A stretch of DNA of 64,000 nucleotides from Okapia johnstoni (GCA_024291935.2 CM044322.1:68191405-68255404), one strand, 5' to 3'; counted from the stretch's first letter, positions 47,906-60,610 are shown. A program made the numbers and translations. Notes: generated from the letters alone by a model not told the origin.

Positions 47906-48886
47906 CTGCAAAGATGTGGAGAAAAGGGAATCTTTGTGCACTGTTGGTGGGATTGCAAATTGGTAGTGTCACTATGGAAAAGAGTATGGAATTTCCTTTA
48001 AAAATTAAAAATAGAACTGCCATATGATCCAGCAATTCCACTTCTGGGTGTTTATTCACAGGAACCAAAATCACTAATCTGAAAAGATATGGGTACTCCA
48101 ATGTTCACTGCAGCATTATGTACAATAACCAAGGTTAGGAATCAACCTAAGAGTCCACTGATACATAAATAGGTAAAGTAGATTTTTATATTTACACACA
48201 AAATGAACTATGACTGAGCCATAAAATACGAAACGTTTCCATTTGCAGCAACATGGTTGTGTCTAGGATGTATTATTCTAAGCGAGGTAGGTAAGATATA
48301 AAAAGACAAATGCCACGTGATGTCAATTGTTTGTGGAATCTAAAAATAAAACAAAATCAAAGGAAAACAGGCTCATACAAATACAAAAAAAATAATAAGT
48401 TCTTGCAGGAAGGGAGGTGGGGTTGGAAAAATAGATGCAGGGGATTTAGAAGTACGAATTTCAGTTATGTAGTAAAGGAACCAAAGGGGTTTAATATACA
48501 GGATACAAAATATGGTCAATAATACTGTAATAAATTTGTTAGGGACAGGTTGTTGCTAGACATACTGGTAGTCATTTTATAATGTATGTAAAAGCAAAAT
48601 GATTTTGTAACATATCTGAAGCTACCATACTGTTATACATCCACATTTCAATAAAAAATTCATTTGAAAAAGGATAAAGGGGCATATTTAACAAGTGGAT
48701 AGTAGCATATATAGTGTTTATGGAGACAAATAGCTTGCAGGTTTCAAATAATTGTCAGTTTTTAAATTCTTTAACTGGTTCAAATTGTTCTTATATTAAA
48801 ATCCAAAGTAATATTTGATTGTATTAGTATTTTTAATTTAAAGATTATATTTGTACTTTACTCTTTGATCTCTGTACTTCATATAG

Positions 48887-49092
48887 AAAAAATTGGATGT
48901 TCTCAACCACCTCAAATAGACTAGGGGACCATTAAAGCATCTAGCTCTGCAGACAAAAGGGGAGAAATACATGAACAAAGGTTGTATGCATGTGGCACGA
49001 AGTTAAGTTATAGTTGTGATGAAGGCCTCAGGATATCTGAAGAAGATGTGATAACATGACATATGGGAAAGTGGAGCCCTCCACCTCAGTGA
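48887..49092 (+). pseudogene. CFH-family CCP15-like exon remnant with three stop codons
   Basis: The acceptor CATATAG ends at 48886. In one frame it reads KIGCSQPPQID, stop, GTIKASSS, then YACGTKLSYSCDEGLRISEE, then HMGKWSPPPQ, clearly human-type CCP15 (KIPCSQPPQIEHGTINSS, GTKLSYTCEGGFRISEE). Stops lie at 48922-48924, 49057-49059 and 49090-49092; the last two replace the third and fourth cysteines (TGY to TGA). It has about seven extra residues between C1 and C2. A donor-like GTGAGT overlaps the end (49089-49094). This is decay beyond doubt and dates the CCP13-14-15 cluster as a pseudogene fragment. Confidence 0.9.
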
Positions 49093-49289
49093 GTAGGTTG
49101 AAGACACTATGCAAACCAAATTTCTATTTTCAGTACTATTTATTGAAACAAATCAATTGTAATCAGAGTCATGAGACAGGATCCTTTAGATTTCTAAATA
49201 TATCAAATTACTTTTCTATTTATAGGTCATTAATATATTAAAATAAAATTATATATTTGTACATTTAATCAATGATAAAGAAGTTGTGG
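49093..49289 (+). other. Sequence after the CCP15 remnant
   Basis: Short AT-rich stretch before an L1. Nothing recognised. Confidence 0.4.
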
Positions 49290-51046
49290 TACATATGGTA
49301 ATGTAAGTTTCCATGTTACTCTTTCCATATATCTCTCCCTCTCCTCCCTCTCCCCATGTCCATAAGTCTATTCTCTATGTCTCTTTCTCCACTGCTGCCC
49401 TGAAAATAAATTCTTCAGTACCATTTTTCTAGATTTGGTATATGTGTGTTAGAATATGATATTTATCTTTCTTTTTCTGACTCACTTTACTTTGTATAAT
49501 AGGTTCTATGTTCATCCACCTCATCAGAACTGACTCAAATGCATTCTTTCTTATGGCTGAGTAATATTCCATTGTGTATATATACCACAGCTTCTTTATC
49601 CATTCATCTGTTGATGGACATCTAGGTTGCTTCCATGTTCTAGCTATTGTAAATAGAGCTGCAATGAACAATGGGATACATGTGTATTTTTCAGTTTTTG
49701 TTTCCTCAGGGTATATGCCTAGGAGTGAGATTGCTGGGTCATACGGTGGTTTTATTCTTAGTTTATTAAGGAATCTCCCTACCGTCTTCCATAGCGGCTG
49801 TATGAATTTGTATTCCCACCAACAGGGCAAGAGTGTTCCCTTTTTTCCACACCCTCTCCAATGTTTATTTTTTATAGACTTTTTGATGAGGGCCATTCTG
49901 ACTGGTGTGAGGTGATATCTCATTGTAGTTTTGATTTGCATTTCTCTAATAATGAATGATATTGAGCATCTTTTCATATGTTTGTTAGCCATCTGTATGT
50001 CTGCTTTGGAAAAATGTCTGTTTAGGTCTTTTCCCCACTTTTTGATTGGGTTGTTTGTTTTTCTGGCATTGAGTTGTATGAGCTGCTTGTATATTTTGGA
50101 AATTAATCCTTTGTCAGTTGTTTCATTTGCTATTATTTTCTCCCATTCTGAGGGTTGCCTTTTCATCTTGCTTATAGTTTCCTTTGCTGTGCAAAAGCTT
50201 TTAAGTTTAATCAGGTCCCACTTGTTTACTTTTGTTTCTATTTCCGTTACTCTAGGAGGTGGGTCATAGAGGATCTTGCTTTGATTTATGTCATTGAGTT
50301 TTCTGCCTACGTTTTCCTCTAAGAGCTTTATAGTTTCTGACCCTATATTTAGGCTTTAATCCATTTTGAGTTTATCTTTGTGTATGGTGTTAGGAAGTAC
50401 TCTAATTTCATTCTTTTACATTTAGTTGTCCAATTTTCCCAGCACCAATTATTAAAGAGGCTGTCTTTACCCCATTGTATATTCTTGCCTCCTTTGTCAA
50501 AAATAAGGTGTCCATAAGTGCATGGGTTTATTTCTGGGCTTTCTATCTTGTTCCATTGGTCTACATGTCTGTTTTTGTTCCAGTACCATACTGTCTTGAT
50601 GACTGTACTTTGTAGTATAATCTGAAGTCAGGAAGGTTGATTCCTCCAGCTCCATTCTTCTTTCTCAAGACTGCTTTGCCTGTTCTGGGTCTTTGGTATT
50701 TCCATATGAATTGTGAAAATTTTTGTTTCTATTTCTATGAAAAATGCCGTTGGCAATTTGATAGGGATAGCATTGAATCTGTAGATTGCATTTGGTAGTT
50801 TAGCCATTTTCACAATATTGATCCTTTCAACCCAGGAACATGGGATACCTCTGCATCTGTTTATGTCATCTTTGATTTCTTTAATCAGGGTCATATAATT
50901 TTCTGTGTACAGTTATTTTGTTTCCTTAGGTAAGTTTATTCCCAGATATTTAATTATTTTTGTTGCAATGGTGAATGGGATAGATTCCTTACTTTCTCTT
51001 TCTGATTTTTCATTGCTAGTATATAGAAATACAAGTGATTTCTGTG
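49290..51046 (-). mobile_element. L1 LINE, 5' truncated, minus strand
   Basis: L1 3'UTR from about 49290, then ORF2 C-terminal region; a 245-codon open piece at 49429-50166 reads [20 protein letters not shown] and [19 protein letters not shown]. Further upstream ORF2 text reaches 51046, where the next L1 begins. Confidence 0.9.
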
Positions 51047-53630
51047 TATTGATTTTTTTTTTAATAAATGTATTTATTTTAGATGGGGGCTAATTACTTT
51101 ACAATATTGTAGTAGTTTTTGCCATACATTGACATGAATCAGCCATGGGTTTACATGTGTTCCCCATCCTGAACCCTCCTCCCACCTCCCTCCCCGTCCC
51201 ATCCCTCTAGGTCATCCCAGTGCCCCAGCCTTGAGCATTTGTCTCATGCATAGAACATGGAATGGTGTTCCGCTTCACATGTGATAATATACATGTTTCA
51301 ATGCTATTGTTCCAGAACGTCCCACCCTCACCTTCTTCCTCAGAGTCCACAAGACTGTTCTATGCATCTGTGTCTCTTATTCTGTCTTGCATATAGGGTT
51401 ATGGTTACCATCTTTCAAATTCCATATATATGCATTAGTATACTGTATTGGTGATTTTCTTTCTGGTTTACTTCACTCTGTATAATGGGCTCCAGTTTCA
51501 TCCATCTCAATAGAACCGATTCAAATGTATTTTTTTAATGGCTGAGTAATATTCTATTGTGTATATGTACCACAGCTTCCTTATCCATTCGTCTGCCAGT
51601 GGACATCTAGGTTGCTTCCATGTCCTGGCTATTGTAAACAGTGCTGCAATGAACATTGGGGTACACGCGTCTCTTTCAATTCTGGTTTCCTTGGTGTGTA
51701 TGCCCAACAGTGGGATTGCTGGGTCATATGGCAGTTCTATTCCCAGTTTTTTAAGGAATCTCCACACTGTTCTCCATAGTGGCTGTACTAGTTTGCATTC
51801 CCACCAACAGTGTAAGAGGGTTCCCTTTTCTCCACACCCTCTCCAGCATTTATTGCTTGTAGACTTTTGGATAGCAGCCATTCTGACTGGTGTGTAATGG
51901 TACCTCATTGTGGTTTTGATTTGCATTTCTCTAATAATGAGTGATGTTGAGCATCTTTTCATGTGTTTGCTAGCCATCTGTATGTCTTCTTTGGAGAAAT
52001 GTCTGTTTAGTTCTTTGGCCCATTTTTTTGATTGGGTCATTTATTTTTATGGAATTCAGCTGCAGGAGTTGCTTGTATATTTTTGAGATTAATTGTTTGC
52101 CTGTTGCTTCATTTGCTATTATTTTCTCCCATTCTGAAGGCTGTCTTTTCACCTTGCTCCTAGTTTCCTTTGTTGTGCAAAAGCTTTTAAGTTTATAGGT
52201 CCCATTTTTTTATTTTTGCTTTTATTTCCAATATTCTGGGAGGTGGGTCATGGAGGATCCTGCTGTGATTTATGTCGGAGAGTGTTTTGCCTATGTTTTC
52301 CTCTAGGAGTTTTATAGTTTCTGGTCTTACGTTTAGATCTTTAATCCATTTTGAGTTTATTTTTGTGTATGGTGTTAGGAAGTGTTCTAGTTTCATTCTT
52401 TTACAAGTGGTTGACCAGTTTTCCCAGCACCACTTGTTAAAGAGATTGTCTTTTCTCCATTGTATACTCTTGCCTCTTTTGTCGAAGATAAGGTGTCCAT
52501 AGGTGTGTGGGTTTATCTCTGGGCTTTCTATTTTGTTCCATTGATCTACATTTCTATCTTTGTGCCAGTACCACACTGTCTTGATAACTACAGGCCAATA
52601 TCACTGATGAACATAGACGCAAAAATCCTTAATAAAATTCTAGCAAACAGAATCCAACATCATATTAAAAAGATCATACATCATGACCAAGTGGGCTTTA
52701 TCCCAGGAATGCGAGGTTTCTTTAACATCTGCAAATCAATCAATGTAATTCACCACATTAGCAAACTGAAAGATAAAAACCATATGATTATCTCAATAGA
52801 TGTAGAAAAAGCCTTTGACAAAATTCAACATCCGTTTATGATAAAAACTCTCCAGAAAGCAGAAATAGAAGGAACATACCTCAACATGATAAAAGCTGTA
52901 TATGACAAACCCACAGCAAACATTATCCACAATGGTGAAAAATTGAAAGCATTTCCCCTAAAGTCAGGAACAAGGCAAGGGTGCCCACTTTCACCACTAC
53001 TATTCAACATAGTTTTGGAAGTTTTGGTCACAGCAATCAGAGTGGAAAAAGAAATAAAAGGAATACAGATAGGAAAAGAAGTAAAACTCTCACTGTTTGC
53101 AGATGACAAGATCCTCTACATAGAAAACGCTAAAGATTCTACCAGAAAACTACTAGAGCTAATCAATTAATATAGCAAATTTGCAGGATACAAAATTAAC
53201 ACACAGAAATCCCTTGCATTCCTATACACCAATAATGAGAAAACAGAAAGAGAAATTAAGGAAACAATACCATTCACCATTGCAACAAAAAGAATAAAAT
53301 ACTTAGGAATATATCTACCTAAAGAAACAAAAGACTTATATATACAAAACTATAAAACACTGATGAAAGAAATCAAAGAGGACACAAACAGATGGAGAAA
53401 TATACCGTGTTCATGGATTGGAAGAATTAATATAGTGAAAATGAGTATACTACCCAAAGCAATCTATAGATTCAATGCAATCCCTATCAAGCTACCAATG
53501 GTATTTTTCACAGAACTAGAACAAATCATTTCACAATTTGTGTGGAAATATAAGAAACCTTGAATAGCCAAAGCAATCTTGAGAAAGAAGAATGGAACTG
53601 GAGGAATCCACCTGCCTGATTTCAAGCTCT
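51047..53630. mobile_element. Young-looking L1 with inverted 5' part (minus 51047-52585, plus 52586-53630)
   Basis: 51047-52585 is L1 3'UTR and ORF2 3' half in minus sense (T-run at 51053). At about 52586 the strand flips and ORF2 RT text runs in plus sense: [49 protein letters not shown], then [20 protein letters not shown] and a stop at 53168-53170. The RT box FADDM is FADDK here. The two segments abut in the source element (plus part ends GGIHLPDFKLC, minus part starts near VWYWHKD), the signature of twin priming. Not autonomous. Confidence 0.92.
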
Positions 53631-54345
53631 GCTTTAATTTCTTAAAGTTTTAAGCTAGCTAGCTATGTGATACATTATGAAATTTGAAATAAATTATTTA
53701 AATCTTTGTTAATATCACTCTATTACAGTATTAGTGAAAATTAAGACCATTCTTTAATATTTTACTTTCTTGTAACTAGTTATAAACAATAGGACTATCT
53801 CTGCATTTGACCTTGATAAGAATAAAAGAATATACAACCATTAGATATATATTTGGGAAAACAAACTCAGCATATGAACTTTAAAATTAGTGTGTTTTCC
53901 AGTAGAATTTCATTTAATCTTTAAAAAGTTACTTGCCTTGTTGAAAATTATTTTTTTCCCCAATTAAGTTTTCTTTGGAGTATATGTCACAGCTGCTAAG
54001 TTTTGCATATTAATTCAGAAAATACTGCTATAAAGCAATACAATACATCTGCAATGGCTTATTTTAATACTAGCATGGGAAAATGCATAAGTATAATTAA
54101 ACTGAGAAAAATATTCAAAAAGGAAATATTTCAGAGACATTAAGTGTTGGGAAAAATGTGTAGAAATATATATATATTTATTTTGCATAACTATTTCAGA
54201 ACAGTGATCTATATCTGGTATTCTTGGATTTTTTTTATCATTAGCACATACTAATTGGAAGGTCCCTTTCCCCTTGAGGTGGGATTCAGCCAGACTGCCA
54301 ACTAGTTAATATTAGAAATGAACTTTTGATCCCATTACCACTTAC

Positions 54346-54890
54346 AGTCCTGTGACAGGCCAGTATCTGAGAATTCCAGAGCCAAGAAAAGTAGTGTTGG
54401 AGAAGACTCTTGAGAGTCCCTTGGACTGCAAGGAGATCAAACCAGTCAATCCTAAAGGAAATCAGTCCTGAATATTCATTGGAAAGACTGATGCTGAAGC
54501 TGAAACTCCAATACTTTGGCCACCTGATGTGAAGAACTGACTCATTGGAAAAGACCCCGATGCTGGGAAAGATTGAAGGCAGGAGGAGAAGGGGATGACA
54601 GAGGATGAGATGACTGGATGGCATCATCGATTCAATGGACATGAGTTTGAGTAAGCTCCGGGAGTTGGTGATGGACTGGGAAGTCTGGCATGCTGTAGTC
54701 CATGGGGCCGCAAAGAGTTGGACAAGAATGAGTGACTGAACTGAACTGAACCAAGAGTGATGGCATTGGTTCAGGCTGAATGGCAGGCTGAATTACTAAT
54801 GCCTGGATGGGTATGAGAACTGAGATGGAGGCATCGCAGGCTCTATAGTGTGTGGTGAGGGCAGCTGGCCTGATAAACGTGTATCTTATG
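54346..54890 (+). pseudogene. Dead CCP9 copy, split by a BovB fragment
   Basis: Aligned with the CCP9 exon at 11910-12084. The acceptor TTAG of copy A reads TTAC here and the donor GGTAAGT reads GCTAAGT (54890), so both splice sites are lost. A 364-bp BovB 3' fragment splits the exon at 54387-54750. After the insert the text is one base short in GGCATTGGTTCAGG and frameshifted. The last Cys codon is TCT. It retains AAGAGTGAT where copy A has AAATCAT, showing the 2-nt deletion in copy A. No function is possible. Confidence 0.93.
54387..54750 (+). mobile_element. BovB 3' fragment inside the CCP9 copy
   Basis: 5'-truncated BovB ending GACTGAACTGAACTGAA, flanked by CCAAG at 54382-54386 and 54751-54755, a short target duplication. 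Confidence 0.93.
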
Positions 54891-56379
54891 CTAAGTGCTC
54901 TTTTTCAGATGTCCTTTTCTTCAAGATGAACAGGATTAGCATTAATTGTAAGAAATATTTTATTTTTTACTAAATTTGACTGGTCTAAAGTCATTTTAAG
55001 GAATGATTATTAAAATTAAGGTTTTTCCTTCTAATTTGATGTAAACTGGAAGGAGGGGATGTTTTGAAGTCCAAAACTCACTCATTACCAGAATGATAGT
55101 GTCTTACAACCTTTTCAACTATTTTGCTCCTGAGCTTCTGTTTATACCTCCTACTTTGAGTATTAATTTCTGCAGGCCCTGGGAGTAGCTCTTCATTTTC
55201 CAACTTAGACAAGAACTGAGGACAACGACATGGATCTCTTTTATATTTGTCAACTAGCTAGAAACAGAGTTTCAGCCTCTGGGAAGCGGAGTCGATGTTG
55301 AGTGTCCCAAGGCAAGGGAAGAGTTTTTTGCAGAGTTTTGGCAACAAACCAATATTTGGAAAATGTCAAGGTGAATGGATTCTACTCAAGACGTGGAAGA
55401 ATTTTATGAGCTAAGGCTGATAGGAGGCAAAGGAAAGATTATCTGGGTTATTTCAAGGTATATTAACATTTCAATTGATTTTATGATTGATGAAAAGCCA
55501 TAAGGAATTTTAAGGAAAGGAGTGATATAATTTTATTTGGTTTTTTGAAAGTTTTTCTGTGTGCTATACTTATGATGGACAAGAGAAGACTCATGTAGGG
55601 TGAGAAAGAGTGGGGATTAGATAGGGTCATGACTGAAGAGATGCAGAGAGGGAACAGATTTGGTATATATTTCCCTGGTAGAAAGCATAGATAATGTTAC
55701 TAAACACTGAGTGTCAGAGAGACTAAAAGGTGAAGGGACTTACATATTTGTTTACCATTTTTAATAAGCAAGAAAGTAAATGGAAATAGCTTTGTAGGTG
55801 GGCAGGGCAGAGAAGACTTTGGAAAAAAGCATCACAACTTTGACTTGAACACCTTGTGGTTGGCCTTCCCATGGACCATAAACACTGGATATGCCAACTA
55901 CAGTGTTAATACATGAGTCTACTCAGGAGATATGCATGGGGGATTATCACTCTGTAAAAGGTGACATCGAGTTGGAAAAGAACTTAGAATGAAAATAGAA
56001 GAGAGCTCAAGACTGAGCCCTGAAGCATTCCAACACTGAGGTGTCTGGCAGAGGAGGAATAGATGGCAAAGTAGACAGAAAAGTGGAGGACCAAGAGAAT
56101 TTAGGAGAGAAATGTCAGATTGAGTGTTTCATGAATGTGGAGAGAAGAATATTATTTAAGAAAGACAAAGTATAGTAGATAGATTAATACTGGTTCTTGA
56201 GGAATCAGGCTGAAATGATTCTTGAATATTATGGTAACAACCAAGCTTATTTTAAGCTTGTTCATTCTTCCTAATCTGTAAAATGATTTCATATTTACAA
56301 ATGTTCTAATATTTCAAAGGATTTTTTAGTTATTAAATTATTCATATAAAGTTCTTTTGCAACGCCTGATGTACAACTA
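54891..56379 (+). other. Intron-like sequence of block B
   Basis: Aligned with block A at about 12085-13190, including about 340 bp (55400-55760) missing from A. No element recognised. Confidence 0.6.
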
Positions 56380-56612
56380 GGATTCCCAGGTGGCGCTATT
56401 GGCAAAGGACCCACCTGCCAAGGCAGGAGACATAAAGAGACCAGCGTTCCAACCCTGGGTCTAAAAGATACCCTGGATAAAGGAATGGCAACCCACTACA
56501 GTATTATTGGCTGGAGAATCCCATGGATAGAAGAGCTGGTGGGCTAGAGTTCATGGAGTTGCAAAGGGTGGGACATGAGTGAAGCAACTTAGCACACATG
56601 CTCATGCCATAC
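56380..56612 (+). mobile_element. Bov-tA SINE, degenerate
   Basis: GGATTCCCAGGTGGCGCTAT and GGAATGGCAACCCACTACAG in SINE order; absent from block A. Confidence 0.88.
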
Positions 56613-57378
56613 AATTAATTTATAGAAATTGTAACATAATTACATCATTAGAATAGTGAACAGTGGTAAATATTTCTAATTCACTTGATACGTCCAGTTA
56701 GAAGACTGTAAAAATGTGATGAATTTGGATATATAGAGGCCAACAATAAATGTAACAGAGATGGTTTTGGATGGAGTAAATCCAGCAAAACCTACAGAGA
56801 ACCTGCTGAGAAAATGATTTAGAAACTTAATATAGCATGCAGACATAACTATTTCAAAGATTTGGTTGTGGCAGAGAACAGGTGGTTCAGGAGATATTGC
56901 TTAGAGAATTATGCACTGAATGAAGTACGGTTTTAATGGAAAATATGAGAGTGTATTGAATGCTGAAGAGGGTGAGCTAGAGAGGGAAGTGGGCAGAGAT
57001 GGAATACTGGCTCCCTGTGAAGGAGGAGGGAGAGGAACCAGTGGGGCTGAGAAAGTTCTGGGCTTTGGTGACAACTGCTCTACTTACAACATTCTGTCAG
57101 GAGGAAGGAAGGAAAATGAGTGTGTAAATCTAATGCTGAAAAGAAGCAGGTGCTGATGGTTCCTATTTTCCTGTGAGGAAGGAAACAAGCTCATGTAAGA
57201 CTGAGTGGTGCATGGGGGAAGAAAGAGAAGGAACTCTGGATAGAGAAGAAAGGCCTGAAAATAGAGATTTCAGACAGACACACAGGGTGAGCTTATTATA
57301 AAAATGAGATGGGCTTATTCAACAGTGTTAGGGCCCAGGTAAATTTCACTTTTCAGGCTGTCAACAAACACCTCATAT
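56613..57378 (+). other. Intron-like sequence of block B
   Basis: Matches block A at about 13200-13940. The 78-codon open stretch at 56920 has no domain and no counterpart in A in that frame. Confidence 0.6.
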
Positions 57379-58718
57379 GTGGAAAAGGTCAGTTTTCATT
57401 CCAATCCCAAAGAAAGTCAATGCCAAAGAATGCTCAAACTACTGCACAATTGCACTCATCTCACAAGCTACCAAAGTAATGCTCAAAATTCTCCAAGCCA
57501 GGCTTCAACAGTACACGAACCGTGAACTTCCAGATGTTCAAGCTGGATTTAGAAAAAGCATAGGAACCAGAGATCAAATTACCAACATCCGTTGGATCAT
57601 CAATAAAGCAAAATAGTTCCAGAAAAATATCTACTTCTGCTTTATTGACTATGTGAAAGCCTTTGACTGTGTGGATCACAGCAAACTGGAAAATTCTTAA
57701 AGAAATGGGAATACCAGATCATCTGACCTGTCTCCTGAGAAATCTTTATGCAGGTCAAGAAGAAATAGTTAGAACTGGACATGGAACAACAGACTGGTTC
57801 CAAATAGGGAAAGGAGTACATTAAGGCTGTATATTGTTACCCTGCTTATTTAACTTATATGCAGAGTACATCATGAGAAACACTAGCTGGATGAAGCACA
57901 AGCTGGAATCAAAATTGCCAGGAGAAATATCAGTAACCTCAGATATACAGATGACACCACACTTGTGGCAGAAAGCAAAGAAAAACTAAAGAGCCTCTTG
58001 ATGAAAGTGAAACAAGAGAGCGAAAAAGTTGGCTTAAAACTCAACATTCAGAAAGCTTAGATCATGGCATCTGGTCTCATCACTTCATGGCAAATAGATG
58101 GGGAAACAGTGACAGACTTCATATTTGGGGGCTCCCAAATCACTGTGAATGGTGACTGCAGCCTTGAAATTAAAAGATGCTTGCTTCTTGGAAGAAAAGT
58201 TATGACCAAACTAGACAGCATATTAAAAAGCAGAGACATTACTTTGCCAACAAAGGTCTGTCTAGACAAAGCTATATTTTTTCCAGTAGTTATGTATGGA
58301 TGTGAGGTTGGACTATAAAGAAAGCTGAGCACTGAAGAATTGATGCTTTTGAACTGTGCTGTTGGAGAAGATTCTTGAGAGTCCCTTGGACAGCAAGGAG
58401 ATCCAATCAGTCCATCTTAAAGGAAATCAGTCCTGAATATTCATTGGAAGGACTAATGTTGAAGCTGAATCTCAAATACTTTGGCCACCTGATGCGGAGA
58501 ACTGACTCACTTGAAAAAAACCCTGATGCTGGGAAAGATGGAAGGCAGGAGGAGAAGAGGACGACAGAGGATGAAATGGTTGGATGGTATCACTGACTCA
58601 ATGGACTTGAGTTTGAGTAAGCTCTGGCAGTTGATGATGGACAGGGAAACCTTGGAGTACTGCAGTCCATGGGGTTGCAAAGAGTCAGACATGACTGAGC
58701 GACTGAACTAACTAACTA
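57379..58718 (+). mobile_element. BovB LINE, 5' truncated, plus strand
   Basis: Starts in BovB RT text (SVFIPIPKKVNAKECSNYCT, RELPDVQAGFRKSIGTRDQI) and runs to the 3' tail (GAGCGACTGAACTAACTAAC). Broken by several stops and frameshifts. Inserted into block B after the duplication, since A reads through without it. Confidence 0.93.
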
Positions 58719-59289
58719 GACCAAGAGAAAATGGTGAAAGACACAAGCCAGGAATCTGCCTTTCAAGAATTATCAGTCTAGTATGAAAAACAAAACAAAA
58801 CAATGAATTAAGATAAGTAATGAATTGAAAGGTAACGATACTTCTATATTTTTCAAACAAGTGTATTTGAAGAACAAAAATATCCAAGCACTTCAAAATA
58901 GGAGGGGCTGAGGCTCTAGTTCATGTAGAAGATATCTATGAAAGAAAGGGTGTAAACCATTCATCAGCATAGAGACAGGAGTCTGTGCAGCAGTTGAGGC
59001 AGCTAAGAAACTGACCTCTTTTTAAAATTCTGAATGGATTCCAGGGGGAGATAGGTGACATTGGACATGTTGGCAAGGAATTGATATTGTAAAGTTTGAC
59101 ATTTATTCTAAGTGTAAGGGGAAGCTTTTCAGATCATGATGGCTTTCTTACAGGCACTCTCTCTATGTGAAGACAGCAGTTGGAAAATACCCTACAGCCA
59201 AGATCTTTTCTTGTTTTTGTCACAATTGCAATAAATAAGAATAAATATATTACAATAAAATAAGAATTTTATATAAGATAAGCACAAAA
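58719..59289 (+). other. Intron-like sequence of block B
   Basis: Matches block A at about 14000-14260 and 14710-14850 (AATAGGAGG(G)ACTGAG and AAGATCTTT phrases). Nothing else. Confidence 0.6.
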
Positions 59290-60150
59290 GACTTACCTGG
59301 AGGGCCAATGAATGAGAGTCCACATGCCACTACAGGAAACCTGGGTTGGGTCCCTGATCCTGGAAGATTCCACATGCCAATAAGCAACTAATCCCATGTG
59401 CCACAACTACTGAGCCAAATGTTGCAGCTACTAAAGCCTGCATGCCAAGAGCCCATCAGTCAGTCAGTTCAGTTGCTCAGTCATGTCCGACTTTTTGCAA
59501 CCTCATGAACCGCAGCACGTCAGGCCTCCCTGTCCATCACCAACTCCTGGAGTCCACCCAATCCCATGTCTACTGAGTCGATGATGCCGTTCAGCCATCT
59601 CATCTTCTGTCGTCTCCTTCTCCTCCTGCCCTCATCTTTCCCGGCATCGGGGTCTTTTCAAATGAGTCAGCTCTTCACATCAGGTGGCCAAAGTACTGGA
59701 GTTTCAGCTTCAACATTAGTCTTTCCAATGAACACCCAGGACTGATCTCCCTTAGGATGCACTGGTTGGATCTCCTTGCAGTCTAAGGGACTCTCAAGAG
59801 TCTTCTCCAACACCACAATTCAAAAACATCAATTCTTCAATGCTCAGCTTTCTTTATTGTCCAACTCTCACATCCATACATGACCACTGGAAAAACCATA
59901 GCCTTGACTAGATGGACCTTTGTTGACAAAGTGATGTCTCTACTTTTTAATATGCTATCTAGGTTGGTCATAACTTTTCTTCCAAGGAGTAAGCATCTTT
60001 TAATTTCATGGCTGCAATAACTCTACCCATCAAAAGTAGCACTGCAATTAGAAGCCTTTAACATCACAACTAGCCCCACTTGCTGCAACTAGGGAAAGTC
60101 TGTGCACAGCAACGAAGACCTAGCACAGTCAAAAATAAATAAATAAATTT
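59290..60150 (+). mobile_element. CHR-2-type SINE split by a BovB fragment
   Basis: The SINE halves are 59290-59452 (TTACCTGGAGGGCCAATGAA, GGGTCCCTGATCCTGG, GTGCCACAACTACTGAG) and 60018-60150 (GCAACTAGGGAAAGTCTGTG, AATAAATAAATAAAT). Together they follow the CHR-2 order. Confidence 0.78.
59453..60017 (-). mobile_element. BovB 3' fragment inside the CHR-2 SINE
   Basis: From the BovB 3' tail (CAGTTCAGTTGCTCAGTCAT) to RT-distal text (CATCTTTTAATTTCATGGCT), minus sense, with SINE sequence on both sides. Confidence 0.9.
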
Positions 60151-60383
60151 TTTTCTAAAGATAAGCACAAAATATATAAGGGAAAACACATACCAATAGA
60201 AGTATTGCTACATGGAAGTTTGGAATAGCATTTAAGAAAAGAAATCCCAAAGGTTCTCATCAAGAGTGAACTTTTCAACTTTTCAACTACAAAATTCAAC
60301 ATTAAAACAAAAACAAATTTATTGAGTTATTTTTAGTGGCATTACTTTAAAAAAATCATTAATTTACAACTCGCCTTATGATT

Positions 60384-60592
60384 GGGCTTCCCTGGTGGCT
60401 CAGTGGTAAAGAATCCACCTGCCAAAGCAGGAGACTCAGGTTTGATCCCTGGGTCAAGAAGATCTCCTGGAGAAGGAAATGGCAACCCACTCCAGTATTC
60501 TTGCCTGGGAAATTGCATGGACAGAGGAGCCTGAAAGACTACAGTCCATGGAGTCACAGAGTTGGACACAACTTAGAGACTAAACAACAGCA
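60384..60592 (+). mobile_element. Bov-tA SINE, plus strand
   Basis: GGGCTTCCCTGGTGGCTCAG through GTTGGACACAACTTAGAGAC, a nearly complete copy, absent from block A. Confidence 0.93.
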
Positions 60593-60610
60593 ACTTTATG
60601 ATTAGGAAAT

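Larger units (their letters stand above)
46200..48665 (+). mobile_element. Old L1, plus strand, deleted in the middle, with two inserts
   Basis: 5'UTR-like GC-rich sequence (46200-46650) is followed by ORF1-type text (GAGGATTCAGAAGAATGAATC, about 46880-47280), then the ORF2 C-terminal end and 3'UTR (about 47465-48665; CAGCAACATGGTTGTGTCTA, TTTCAATAAAAAATTC). Most of ORF2 is missing. A BovB tail (47292-47460, minus) and a Bov-tA SINE (47694-47905, minus) are inserted. No usable frame. Its poly(A) side ends about 220 bp before the CCP15 remnant. Confidence 0.8.

Noticed and set aside
52460..53170. 236-codon frame as one protein
   Set aside because: Its first part is antisense L1 read across the inversion junction; only 52586-53167 is true RT text.
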